Assembly (NCBI RefSeq): GCF_039526245.1
Contig: NZ_BAAAIV010000012.1
Location: 310,001-374,000, forward strand
Direction of reading: 5' to 3'
Origin: Arthrobacter_H rhombi
Lineage (GTDB): Bacteria; Actinomycetota; Actinomycetes; Actinomycetales; Micrococcaceae
Length of the DNA: 64,000 nt
The translations under genes and the position numbers were made by a program. Each line of letters opens with the position of its first letter. Positions within the stretch are counted from its first letter, which is position 1. Positions 27,598 to 35,440 of this stretch are shown one piece after another. The notes beneath the pieces are model-generated. The model was not told the origin of the DNA and did no database searches. It saw only the letters and a program-made list of their open reading frames with translations.

Positions 27598-27669
27598 TGG
27601 GCGATACTGGGTTCGAACCAGTGACCTCTTCCGTGTCAGGGAAGCGCGCTACCGCTGCGCCAATCGCCC
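27598..27669 (-). tRNA. tRNA-Val (GAC)
   Basis: 72 nt: acceptor GGGCGAT/ATCGCCC, anticodon GAC in loop CTGACAC, T-loop TTCGAAC, A discriminator as usual for valine. CCA not encoded. Confidence 0.95.
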
Positions 27670-27697
27670 TCTTCAGGGTGCAACATTACCGTATGCG

Positions 27698-27768
27698 AGG
27701 TGGGGACGGGATTCGAACCCGCGTATACGGCTTTGCAGGCCGCTGCCTAGCCACTCGGCCACCCCACC
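27698..27768 (-). tRNA. tRNA-Cys (GCA)
   Basis: 71 nt: acceptor GGTGGGG/CCCCACC, anticodon GCA, T-loop TTCGAAT and U discriminator, the main identity base for cysteine. CCA not encoded. Confidence 0.95.
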
Positions 27769-27831
27769 GTGACCCGAACTGGTTTCCCACTTCCGGCTTG
27801 GACGACGAATCGACCATTACAGTGACTTGCG

Positions 27832-27905
27832 AGCGGACAACGAGATTCGAACTCGCGACCTCCACCTTGGCAAGGTGGCGCTCTAGCCAGCTGAGCTATG
27901 TCCGC
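27832..27905 (-). tRNA. tRNA-Gly (GCC), copy 2
   Basis: Identical in sequence to copy 1. It is the promoter-proximal gene of a Gly-Cys-Val transcript that ends at the terminator 27566-27588. Confidence 0.95.
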
Positions 27906-27974
27906 ATGTTGATTTGCTGCACCGTTCCGGCCCTTTTGAAGCTGCCGTTCCGCTGCGTTCCAACGAGTAAAAAC

Positions 27975-28002
27975 TCTATACGACGTTTCCCCGAAGTTCC
28001 AA
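27975..28002 (-). promoter_or_regulatory. Promoter of the tRNA Gly-Cys-Val cluster
   Basis: Minus-strand -35 TTGGAA (27997-28002), 16-base spacer, -10 TATAGA (27975-27980). Start would be about 60 bases before the tRNA-Gly 5' end. The only AT-rich patch upstream of the cluster. Confidence 0.55.
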
Positions 28003-28111
28003 ATCGGCGTCTGTCGCGCAGCGTGTCCCGCGTGTTTTCGGGGAAACCGCGGCCCCACAGGGAACGACGGCGGGGCGCAACCCGTCGGGACGGCATGCCA
28101 GAATCGAGGTC

Positions 28112-28957
28112 ATGACTTCACCAGCCCTGGCCCACCAGACGTCGTATGGCCGCATGTACTCCCGCAAGATCGATGGATTGCCCGAGGTCCCCTCGATCAC
28201 CACCGTGATCGGCCAGGCCTCCATGTCCCTGGACGGGTGGATCGGCCACATGGCGGCCACCGCCGTCACCCAGGACGATCGCCTGCCCGCCGCGGTCGGG
28301 AATGCCGCCAAGCTGCGCACCGTGGCCCGCGATGCCTCCAACGCCGCCGAGGTGTACCGCAACGCCGCAGCCGAACGCGGGGACCGCGTCCACACCTACT
28401 GCGAACAGGTGGCCCTCAGGGCGCTGGGCCGGCCGCATACGGCAGCCGAGGCACGCGAGGCACTGCTGGAGAAGGACGAGGGCGGCTTCGCCTCGCGCTT
28501 CGATGACTGGTGGGACGAGTACCGGGTCGAGCCCATCGCCGCGGAGGTCACCGTCTGGAACCATACGGTGGGCTACGCCGGGACGCTTGACCTGGTGGCC
28601 CGCATTGGCGGGCGGTTGTGCCTCATCGACTACAAGACCAAGGGCACCGACCGTGACGGCCGCGTCAAGGCCCTGGACCCGAAGGTCGTCATGCAACTGG
28701 CCGCCGGGTACAAGGCCGAGGAGGTCGTGGTCGACGCCGCAGCCGGGACCTGGGAGCCCTGGCCGCATGGCGAGGACCCCATGCTGCTCGGCGTCGCCGT
28801 GGGGGAGACCGAGGTGCGCACGCTCATGGCGGCCCCCGAGGTCCTGCCGGCGTACTGGAGCAGGTTCTTCGCCCTGCGGCGCGTCTGGGAATCGGGCATG
28901 AAGGTCGCCGAGGCCGGGACGCCCCTGCGTCCCGTGGGCCCCCCTCCGGCCCCGTAG
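28112..28957 (+). CDS. PD-(D/E)XK nuclease superfamily protein
   Basis: 281 residues. The nuclease core shows a glutamate in PIAAEVTVWN, the metal aspartate in GYAGTLDLVARI, and the D-x-K of LIDYKTKGTD, the order seen in RecB/Cas4-like exonucleases. An N-terminal helical part (about 1-110) with DGLPEVPSITTVIGQ precedes it. No helicase or CRISPR gene is nearby, so this is a stand-alone actinobacterial member of unknown substrate. Its TAG stop is the first half of the -10 box of the next gene, def. Confidence 0.8.
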   Translation: MTSPALAHQTSYGRMYSRKIDGLPEVPSITTVIGQASMSLDGWIGHMAATAVTQDDRLPAAVGNAAKLRTVARDASNAAEVYRNAAAERGDRVHTYCEQVALRALGRPHTAAEAREALLEKDEGGFASRFDDWWDEYRVEPIAAEVTVWNHTVGYAGTLDLVARIGGRLCLIDYKTKGTDRDGRVKALDPKVVMQLAAGYKAEEVVVDAAAGTWEPWPHGEDPMLLGVAVGETEVRTLMAAPEVLPAYWSRFFALRRVWESGMKVAEAGTPLRPVGPPPAP

Positions 28958-28960
28958 ACT
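28955..28960 (+). promoter_or_regulatory. -10 box TAGACT for def-fmt-rsmB
   Basis: TAGACT overlaps the TAG stop of the nuclease gene (28955-28957). A start near 28967 would give a leader of about 85 bases carrying an AGGAG site before def. Confidence 0.5.
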
Positions 28961-29050
28961 GGTGGGGCGCACCGGACAGGCCCCTCCCCGGGGATCCGTG
29001 CGACTTTCCACAGCACATTGCCGGGCACTCGGCGTCAGGAGCATGAAGTC

Positions 29051-29620
29051 ATGACGATTCTGGAAATCCGCATCGTGGGCGACCCCGTGTTGCGCACCCC
29101 CGCCGCAGAGGTGACGGCCTTCGGGCCTGAACTGGCCCGGCTCGTTGCGGACATGACCGAGACGATGGACGCCGTTGACGGCGCAGGATTGGCAGCACCC
29201 CAGGTCGGCGTCGGCCTGCGCGTTTTCACGTACCGCGTCGATGGACACGACGGTCACGTGGTGAACCCCGTGCTGGAAGTCGGCGGAACGCAGGAGCAAG
29301 GGGCCTCCGAGGGGTGCCTCTCGGTCCCCGGACTGGGCTACCGCCTCCCGCGCGGCAGCTGGTCCCGGGTCACCGGCTTCGATGCCTCCGGCGAACCCGT
29401 GGTCGTGGAGGGCGAGGGCATGCTCGCGCGCTGCCTGCAACATGAAACCGACCATCTGGGCGGGCGCCTCTACATCGACCGGCTTCGCGGGGCGGACAAG
29501 AAGGACGCGTGGGGAAAGATCCGCACCGCCCGCTACAACGACGTTGCCGAGCGGATCAGGAGCGACCGGGCTCCGGCCGTCGGATCGAGCTACGGTGGCA
29601 CGTTCGGGGCCGGCCGATGA
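29051..29620 (+). CDS. def: Peptide deformylase
   Basis: 189 residues. Removes the formyl group from nascent proteins. All three family motifs are present: GAGLAAPQVG (residues about 44-53), EGCLSVPG with the metal-binding cysteine, and QHETDHLGG with the two metal histidines and catalytic glutamate. ATG 29051 is chosen because AGGAG sits nine bases upstream; an in-frame ATG at 29018 has none. The stop overlaps the fmt start in ATGA, the classic def-fmt-rsmB order. Confidence 0.96.
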   Translation: MTILEIRIVGDPVLRTPAAEVTAFGPELARLVADMTETMDAVDGAGLAAPQVGVGLRVFTYRVDGHDGHVVNPVLEVGGTQEQGASEGCLSVPGLGYRLPRGSWSRVTGFDASGEPVVVEGEGMLARCLQHETDHLGGRLYIDRLRGADKKDAWGKIRTARYNDVAERIRSDRAPAVGSSYGGTFGAGR

Positions 29621-30561
29621 GGGTCCTGTTCGCCGGCACCCCCAGCGTGGCAGTGCCCTCCCTCGACCGCCTCGTGGCCGATGGCCTGGACGTCGTGGCC
29701 GTGCTGACCCGTGAGGATGCGCCCCAGGGCCGCAAGCGCGTCCTGACCCCGTCGCCGGTGGCCGCCCGTGCCGGAGAACTCGGCCTGCCGGTCATCAAGG
29801 CCAACACGATCGATGCCGCGGCCATCGCGGAGATCACCGCGGCGGACGCAGACGTCGCCGCCATCGTCGCCTACGGGGGACTGGTCCCCGCCCCGGCACT
29901 GGATATTCCCCGCCATGGCTGGGTCAACCTGCATTTCTCGTTGCTGCCGGCCTGGCGCGGCGCCGCCCCGGTCCAACACGCGATCATCCACGGCGACGAC
30001 GTCACCGGGGCGGTGACCTTCCGGCTCGAAAAGGGCCTGGACACCGGCCCCGTGTACGGCACGCTGACGGAGGACATCGGCCCGGACGACACGGCCGGCG
30101 TCCTGCTGGAGCGGCTCGCCGACAGCGGCTCGGTCCTGCTGTCCCAGACCCTGCACGGGATCGACGCCGGTGCCCTGGTCCCGGTGCCCCAGTCCGGCGA
30201 GGTGAGTCTGGCCCCCAAATTGCTGCTGGAGGATGGCCACATCGCCTGGGACCAACCCGCACTGGCGATCCGCCGGCGCATCAACGGCACCACACCCGAA
30301 CCGGGACCCTGGACGGAACTGGACGGGCAACGATTCAAACTCGGCCCCGTCGCCCTCTGCCCCGAGGTGACCGACCTGGCCCCCGGCGTCGTGCAGGTCC
30401 TGCCCGGCCGGAGACCGCAGGTCCTGGTGGGCACCGGATCCCACGCCGTGCAACTGATCACGGTCCAGCCACCGGGCAAGAAGATGATGCCAGCCGCCGA
30501 CTGGGCCCGCGGGCTGGGCGCCGGAACCACCGATACCGGGAAGCAGGTTTCCTTCGCATGA
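29617..30561 (+). CDS. fmt: Methionyl-tRNA formyltransferase
   Basis: 314 residues. Formylates initiator Met-tRNA using 10-formyl-tetrahydrofolate. N-terminal MRVLFAGTPSVAVPSLDRL, the folate/catalytic segment NLHFSLLPAWRGAAPVQHA (about residue 106) and TGAVTFRLEKGLDTGPVY are characteristic; the C-terminal tRNA-binding domain starts near residue 205. Overlaps both neighbours by four bases (ATGA), so translation of def, fmt and rsmB is coupled. Confidence 0.96.
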   Translation: MRVLFAGTPSVAVPSLDRLVADGLDVVAVLTREDAPQGRKRVLTPSPVAARAGELGLPVIKANTIDAAAIAEITAADADVAAIVAYGGLVPAPALDIPRHGWVNLHFSLLPAWRGAAPVQHAIIHGDDVTGAVTFRLEKGLDTGPVYGTLTEDIGPDDTAGVLLERLADSGSVLLSQTLHGIDAGALVPVPQSGEVSLAPKLLLEDGHIAWDQPALAIRRRINGTTPEPGPWTELDGQRFKLGPVALCPEVTDLAPGVVQVLPGRRPQVLVGTGSHAVQLITVQPPGKKMMPAADWARGLGAGTTDTGKQVSFA

Positions 30562-32087
30562 GCAACGGACCACAGCACGAACGCCGCAACGACTCCGGCC
30601 GCCAGCGCAACCGCGGAGGCAGCGGAAGCCGCCACTTCAGCACCGCAGCGCCCTCACAGCGCCGCCGCATCGCCGACCCGGCACGGCTGGCCGCCTACGA
30701 GGTGCTGCGTGCCGTCGTCGACCAGGACGCCTACGCCAACCTGGTGCTTCCCGGACGGCTCCGCGAGCACGGATTGAGCGGCCGCGACGCCGGCTTCGCC
30801 ACGGAGCTGGCCTACGGGGCGCTGCGCGGGAGGGGACTCTATGACGCCATCCTCGCCCGCTGCGTCGACCGCCCGCTGGACAAGCTCGACCCCGCGATCC
30901 TGGACGCACTGCGCCTGGGCGCCCACCAGCTGCTGGCGATGCGCGTTCCCCACCATGCGGCCCTGGACGAGACCGTCGGCCTTGCCCGGGCGGTCATCGG
31001 GGCAGGACCCTCGGGGCTCGTGAACGCCGTCCTGCGCAAGGTCACCCGCCAGGACGCCGCGGCGTGGATCGCCGAACTGCTCGTGGACATCGATGACCCG
31101 GTGGCCCGCCTCGCGCTGGAACACAGCCACCCGGAATGGGTGGTCCGTGCCATGCGGCAGTCCCTGGTCGCCCACGGACGCACCGCAGAGGACATCACCG
31201 CGCTGCTGGAGGCTGACAACCTGGCCCCCGTGGTCAACCTGGTCGCCCTGCCCGGGATCGGCTCGCTCGACGAGGCACTGGAACACGGGGCCACCCCCGG
31301 CTCCCTGGCGCCCGACTCGGCCTACTACGCCGGCGGCGACCTGTCCCGGATGTCATCCATCCACCGCGGCACGACCCGCGTCCAGGACGCCGGCTCCCAG
31401 TTGCTGGCCCGGGCCCTGGCCGCAGCCACGATCGAGGGACGGGACACCGACTGGCTGGATCTGTGCGCCGGCCCCGGGGGCAAGGCGGCGCTGCTGGCCG
31501 CCCTCGCCGCCGAGCGAGGAGCCGAGGTCACCGCCAACGAACCGGCCGAGCACCGCGCCGAACTGGTGCGCAAGGCGCTGCGGCCCGTGGACCACGACGC
31601 CTGGAACGTCGTGGTCGGCGACGGGCGCCGCTACGTGGACATCCCCGCCGACCAGCGCTTCGACCGCATCATCGTGGACGCCCCGTGCAGCGGACTCGGC
31701 GCGCTCCGGCGCCGCCCCGAATCCCGCTGGCGCAAGAGCCCCACCGACATTGCCGGGCTCACCACGTTGCAGGGGGAACTGCTCGATGCTGCCCTGAAGG
31801 CGTTGCGCCCCGGCGGCGTGCTGGCCTACGCGACCTGCTCGCCCCACCCCGCCGAGACGCTGGCCGTGCTGGACGACGCCCTGCGGCGCACGCCCCGGGC
31901 CCGACTGCTCGATACCGCGGCGACGGTCAACACCGTGGCCCTGGACGGGGGGATCGAGGGGACCGCCCACGCCTCCGGCGGCACCACGGTCCAGCTCTGG
32001 CCCCATGTGCACTCCACCGATGCCATGTTCCTGGCACTCATCACGCTCGACGACGACGACGAAATCCCCGCGCCAACGAAAGGCTGA
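30558..32087 (+). CDS. rsmB: 16S rRNA (cytosine-967-C5)-methyltransferase family
   Basis: 509 residues. After about 30 disordered Arg/Gly-rich residues comes a NusB-like RNA-binding domain (about 35-165), then a SAM-dependent methyltransferase with LDLCAGPGGKAALLAAL, and the two catalytic cysteines in VDAPCSGLGALRR and YATCSPHPAE. Methylates 16S rRNA during ribosome assembly. Starts in the fmt stop (ATGA) and is followed three bases later by rpe. Confidence 0.93.
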   Translation: MSNGPQHERRNDSGRQRNRGGSGSRHFSTAAPSQRRRIADPARLAAYEVLRAVVDQDAYANLVLPGRLREHGLSGRDAGFATELAYGALRGRGLYDAILARCVDRPLDKLDPAILDALRLGAHQLLAMRVPHHAALDETVGLARAVIGAGPSGLVNAVLRKVTRQDAAAWIAELLVDIDDPVARLALEHSHPEWVVRAMRQSLVAHGRTAEDITALLEADNLAPVVNLVALPGIGSLDEALEHGATPGSLAPDSAYYAGGDLSRMSSIHRGTTRVQDAGSQLLARALAAATIEGRDTDWLDLCAGPGGKAALLAALAAERGAEVTANEPAEHRAELVRKALRPVDHDAWNVVVGDGRRYVDIPADQRFDRIIVDAPCSGLGALRRRPESRWRKSPTDIAGLTTLQGELLDAALKALRPGGVLAYATCSPHPAETLAVLDDALRRTPRARLLDTAATVNTVALDGGIEGTAHASGGTTVQLWPHVHSTDAMFLALITLDDDDEIPAPTKG

Positions 32088-32090
32088 CCC

Positions 32091-32762
32091 ATGTCCGGTT
32101 GCCGGATCCACCCCAGCATCCTCTCCGCTGACTTCGCCAACCTCGAGGCGGAACTGCACCGCATCGAGACGGCCGACGCCGTCCACGTCGACGTCATGGA
32201 CAACCACTTCGTCCCGAACCTGACGTTGGGTCTTCCCGTCGTGGAACGGATCGGACAGGTCAGCGCGCTGCCGTTGGACGTGCACCTGATGATCGACGAC
32301 GTCGACCGGTGGGCCCCCGGCTACGCCGACCTGGGCGTCCAGTCCGTCACCTTCCATGCCGAGGCAGCCGCGGCACCGGTCCGGCTGGCCAGGGAACTAC
32401 GCTCCCGCGGCACCCGGGCGGCCATGGCCCTGCGCCCGGCCACCGCCGTCGAACCGTATCTCGACATGCTGCCGGAGCTGGACATGCTCCTGCTCATGAC
32501 GGTGGAGCCGGGATTCGGCGGGCAATCGTTCCTGGACATCATCCTGCCCAAGATTCGCAGGGCCCGCGCGGCGATCGACGGTGCCGGGCTTCCCGTGGCG
32601 CTGCAGGTTGACGGCGGCATCACCCGCGAGACGATCCTGCGCGCGGCCGAGGCGGGAGCCGATGTGTTCGTGGCCGGATCCAGTGTCTACGGCACCGAGG
32701 ACCCGGCAGCGGCGATCGACGCACTGCGACATGTAGTGGCCCCGGGCGGATCGGGACTATAG
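32091..32762 (+). CDS. rpe: Ribulose-phosphate 3-epimerase
   Basis: 223 residues. Interconverts ribulose-5-phosphate and xylulose-5-phosphate in the pentose phosphate pathway; ribulose-5-phosphate also feeds riboflavin synthesis encoded just downstream. TIM-barrel motifs: HPSILSADFANLE, HVDVMDNHFVPNLTLG with metal ligands, LDVHLMIDD, TVEPGFGGQSF and the phosphate loop VDGGI. Start follows a GAAAGG site. The TAG stop lies within a -10 box (TATAGT) serving the FMN-riboswitch operon. Confidence 0.96.
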   Translation: MSGCRIHPSILSADFANLEAELHRIETADAVHVDVMDNHFVPNLTLGLPVVERIGQVSALPLDVHLMIDDVDRWAPGYADLGVQSVTFHAEAAAAPVRLARELRSRGTRAAMALRPATAVEPYLDMLPELDMLLLMTVEPGFGGQSFLDIILPKIRRARAAIDGAGLPVALQVDGGITRETILRAAEAGADVFVAGSSVYGTEDPAAAIDALRHVVAPGGSGL

Positions 32763-32763
32763 T
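32758..32763 (+). promoter_or_regulatory. -10 box TATAGT for the riboflavin operon
   Basis: TATAGT spans the rpe stop codon (TAG at 32760-32762) and ends 20 bases before the FMN aptamer, a suitable distance for a start near 32770. No clear -35 was found. Confidence 0.5.
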
Positions 32764-32783
32764 TTAGGTCCATAAGTAAACAC

Positions 32784-32912
32784 ACGTGCTCCGGGGTCGG
32801 TGTAAGTCCGAACCGGCGGTTATAGTCCGCGACCCGAGGTGCCTCACGGCGCCGAGGTTGAACTGGTGGAATTCCGGTACCGACAGTTAAAGTCTGGATG
32901 GGAGAAGCACGT
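32784..32912 (+). promoter_or_regulatory. FMN riboswitch (RFN element)
   Basis: The conserved core GTAAGTCCGAACCGGCGGT plus TATAGTCCGCGACCC and the 3' part TCTGGATGGGAGAAG are present. The closing P1 helix is a perfect 7-bp pair, 32784-32790 with 32906-32912. Binding of FMN is expected to lower expression of pnuX and the rib genes. No terminator with a U-tract follows; the downstream region can pair CCTCG (32963-32967) with CGAGG (32998-33002) of the ribosome site, enclosing a GAGCCG/CGGCTC hairpin (32982-32996), which suggests control of translation initiation. Confidence 0.95.
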
Positions 32913-33009
32913 ACAGGGCTGGTCCGTTGACCGGTGCGTCGGTGACGTACCGCCAACGATTCCCTCGCTGTCGTACCCCCGGAGCCGCCGCGGCTCACGA
33001 GGAGGAACG

Positions 33010-33714
33010 ATGGAATCCCTGCGGTGGCTCATTGATTTGTTCAATGCCAACATCCCGGTCGGCAACAGCTCGCTGCTGGTGCGCGAGGTCGTCGGGAACA
33101 TCTTCGGCCTGGCCAGCGCCGTGGGCGGCATGCGCCGCAAGGTCTGGGCCTGGCCCGTCGGCATCATCGGCAACCTGCTGTTGCTGACCGTCTTCCTCGG
33201 CAGCATCTTCGACACCGGGCATGCGGCGAACCTGTTGGGGCAGGCCGGACGCCAGATCATGTTCATCGCCGTCTCCTTCTACGGCTACCACCGGTGGAAG
33301 CAGGCCCGGGGCAGCGGCTCCGGGACCGCCATCTCGCCGCGCTGGGCCACACCCCGCGAACGCTGGACGCTGCTGGTCATCCTGGTGGTCGGGACCATCG
33401 CGCTGACCCCGCTGTTCAGGATCCTGGGCTCCTATGAACCCGTCTGGGCCGACGCCTGGACCTTCGTCGGTTCGCTGCTGGCCACCTGGGGGATGGCCAA
33501 GGGGTGGGTGGAATTCTGGCTGCTGTGGGTGGCCGTCGACATCGTCGGCGTCCCGCTGCTCTTCAGCGCCCAGTATTACGCCAGCGCCTTCATGTACCTG
33601 TTCTACGGATGCTTCACGCTGGCCGGGTTCTTCGTCTGGTGGCGGGTCAGGAACCGTGAACAAGCCATCGTGCAGACCGCCATGCCCGACCCGATCACCC
33701 GGAGCGCCCCATGA
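33010..33714 (+). CDS. pnuX: Riboflavin transporter, PnuX (PnuC family)
   Basis: 234 residues with about six to seven membrane segments. The WPVGIIGNLLLLTVFLG region and the C-terminal WLLWVAVDIVGVPLLF are PnuC-like (WxxWxxxD-type motif). In actinobacteria, PnuC homologues under an FMN riboswitch are riboflavin carriers (PnuX of Corynebacterium), and this gene lies directly behind that riboswitch and overlaps ribD by ATGA. A nicotinamide riboside transporter is the less likely alternative. AGGAGG precedes the ATG. Confidence 0.9.
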   Translation: MESLRWLIDLFNANIPVGNSSLLVREVVGNIFGLASAVGGMRRKVWAWPVGIIGNLLLLTVFLGSIFDTGHAANLLGQAGRQIMFIAVSFYGYHRWKQARGSGSGTAISPRWATPRERWTLLVILVVGTIALTPLFRILGSYEPVWADAWTFVGSLLATWGMAKGWVEFWLLWVAVDIVGVPLLFSAQYYASAFMYLFYGCFTLAGFFVWWRVRNREQAIVQTAMPDPITRSAP

Positions 33715-34814
33715 GCGGGCTGTCCGCGGCCGCCGGCGATTTCAGCGCCGCCGAACGCGCCGGCATGGACCACGCCCTGCGGCTCGCCGGAGACGGGGTG
33801 CGCGGTGCCAATCCGCTGGTGGGCACGGTCATCCTCGACGAGGACGGGACCGTGCTGGCCAGCGGGGCGCACCACGGCGCGGGCACACCCCACGCCGAGG
33901 CGGCAGCCCTGGCAGCACTCGGGCACCTGCCCGCCGATCGCGCGCGCCGGCTGACCTTGCTGGCCACCCTCGAACCCTGCAGCCACACCGGGCGGACCGG
34001 ACCCTGCGCGGAGGCCATCATCCGTTCCGGCATCGGCCGCGTGGTCTACGCCAGTGCCGATGGCACCGAACGGGCCGGAGGCGGTGCCGAGATGATGCAA
34101 CGGGCTGGCATCGATGTGGTGAGCGGACTGTGTGGCGACACGGCCCGCGAGCTGAACCACCGCTGGTTCGCTGCCCGGACCGCCGATCGCCCCTTCACCA
34201 CGCTGCACCTGGCCCAGAGCCTGGACGGGCGGATCGCCGCAGCGGACGGCACCAGCCAGTGGATCACCGGCGACGGGGCCCGCGGGCATTCCCACGCGGT
34301 CCGCGCCCGGGCCGAGGCGATCATCGCCGGCACCGGCACCATCCTCGCCGACAACCCGCGCCTCACCGCCCGGACCCCCGACGGATCGCCCGCCGCGCGG
34401 CAACCGCTGCGCGTGGTGATGGGACACCGCGACGTGCCCGCCGGAGCCGCCATCGCCGACGGGCCCGACTACCTGCAGCTGCGCGAACACGACCCGGCGG
34501 CCGTGCTGGCCGACCTCGCCGGCCGGGGCATCGACCACGCCATGATCGAGGGCGGGGCCTCCATCGCCACGGCGTTCCTGTCCGCCGACCTCGTCGACGA
34601 GATCTGGCTCTACCAGGCACCCCTGTTCCTGGGCAGCGGACGCCACGCCGTCGGGGACCTGGGCGTCACCACGCTCGCAGACGCCGCCCGCTTCCGCTAC
34701 GACGACCGCGGCGGCCCCGCCCACCAGCTGCTGGGTGCGGACGCCGTCCTGCACCTCGAACCCACACCGACCTCGGGACCCGCACAGGTCACCGACCACG
34801 AAAGGACCCGCTAA
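33711..34814 (+). CDS. ribD: Bifunctional riboflavin deaminase/reductase
   Basis: 367 residues; performs the second and third steps of riboflavin synthesis on the GTP-derived pyrimidine. Deaminase domain: zinc ligands H61 in HAEAAAL and C90/C99 in LEPCSHTGRTGPC, with catalytic E63. Reductase domain from about residue 155: HLAQSLDGRIA, then SQWITGDGARGHSHAVRA and IEGGASIATAFL. Starts inside the pnuX stop and ends TAATG into ribE. Confidence 0.96.
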   Translation: MSGLSAAAGDFSAAERAGMDHALRLAGDGVRGANPLVGTVILDEDGTVLASGAHHGAGTPHAEAAALAALGHLPADRARRLTLLATLEPCSHTGRTGPCAEAIIRSGIGRVVYASADGTERAGGGAEMMQRAGIDVVSGLCGDTARELNHRWFAARTADRPFTTLHLAQSLDGRIAAADGTSQWITGDGARGHSHAVRARAEAIIAGTGTILADNPRLTARTPDGSPAARQPLRVVMGHRDVPAGAAIADGPDYLQLREHDPAAVLADLAGRGIDHAMIEGGASIATAFLSADLVDEIWLYQAPLFLGSGRHAVGDLGVTTLADAARFRYDDRGGPAHQLLGADAVLHLEPTPTSGPAQVTDHERTR

Positions 34815-35440
34815 TGTTCACGGGCATCATCACCGGACAGGGCCGCGTCGAAAACGTCGCCGACGTCCCCGGGCAGGACGCCGCCGTGCTGCGCATCAGC
34901 GCCCCCGGCCACGCAACCGACCTCGGGATCGGCGGATCCATCGCCGTCAACGGCGTCTGCCTGACCGCCACCGCCATCGACGGGGACCTCGTCGACCTGG
35001 ACGTGATGGGGGAGTCGCTGCGCCTGACCACCACCGGGGCACTGCGCCCCGGCGACCCGGTCAACCTCGAACGCTGCGTGGTCGCCGGCGGGCGGCTGGA
35101 CGGCCACGTGGTGCAGGGCCACGTGGACGGAACGGGCACCGTGCTCGAACGCGCCGACGAAGGCAACTGGGTGCGCCTGCGCTTCGGGCTGCCCCGCGAG
35201 CTGGCCCGCTACGTCGCCCGCAAGGGTTCCATCGCCGTGGACGGCGTCTCCCTGACGGTGACCGCCGTCTCGGGCGCCGGGGAGGCGGAGCAGTACTTCG
35301 AGGTCGGCGTCATCCCGACCACCCTGCGTGAAACCGTCCTGAGGGCCCGCACACCGGGGGCCGCCGTGAACCTGGAGGTCGACGTCATGGCCAAATATGC
35401 CGAACGGCTGGCGGCCTTCGCCGACGGGGTGGCACGATGA
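34814..35440 (+). CDS. ribE: Riboflavin synthase, alpha subunit
   Basis: 208 residues. Dismutates two 6,7-dimethyl-8-ribityllumazine molecules into riboflavin. It has the internal two-fold repeat of the family: MFTGIITGQGRVENV with GGSIAVNGVCLTATAI in the first half, and DGHVVQGHVDGTGTV with KGSIAVDGVSLTVTAV in the second. ATG shares one base with the ribD stop (TAATG), with AAAGGA upstream; the stop overlaps ribBA by ATGA. Confidence 0.96.
   Translation: MFTGIITGQGRVENVADVPGQDAAVLRISAPGHATDLGIGGSIAVNGVCLTATAIDGDLVDLDVMGESLRLTTTGALRPGDPVNLERCVVAGGRLDGHVVQGHVDGTGTVLERADEGNWVRLRFGLPRELARYVARKGSIAVDGVSLTVTAVSGAGEAEQYFEVGVIPTTLRETVLRARTPGAAVNLEVDVMAKYAERLAAFADGVAR

Noticed and set aside
27840..27905. 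Repeat near 27.5 and 27.8 kb as an insertion element end
   Set aside because: The repeat is simply the two identical tRNA-Gly genes.
28112..28957. Cas4 and a CRISPR locus
   Set aside because: Although the nuclease fold is Cas4-like, it lacks a cysteine cluster, and no repeats or other cas genes occur in the window.
33010..33714. Nicotinamide riboside transporter PnuC
   Set aside because: The fold is the same, but the FMN riboswitch and the overlap with ribD favour riboflavin (PnuX).
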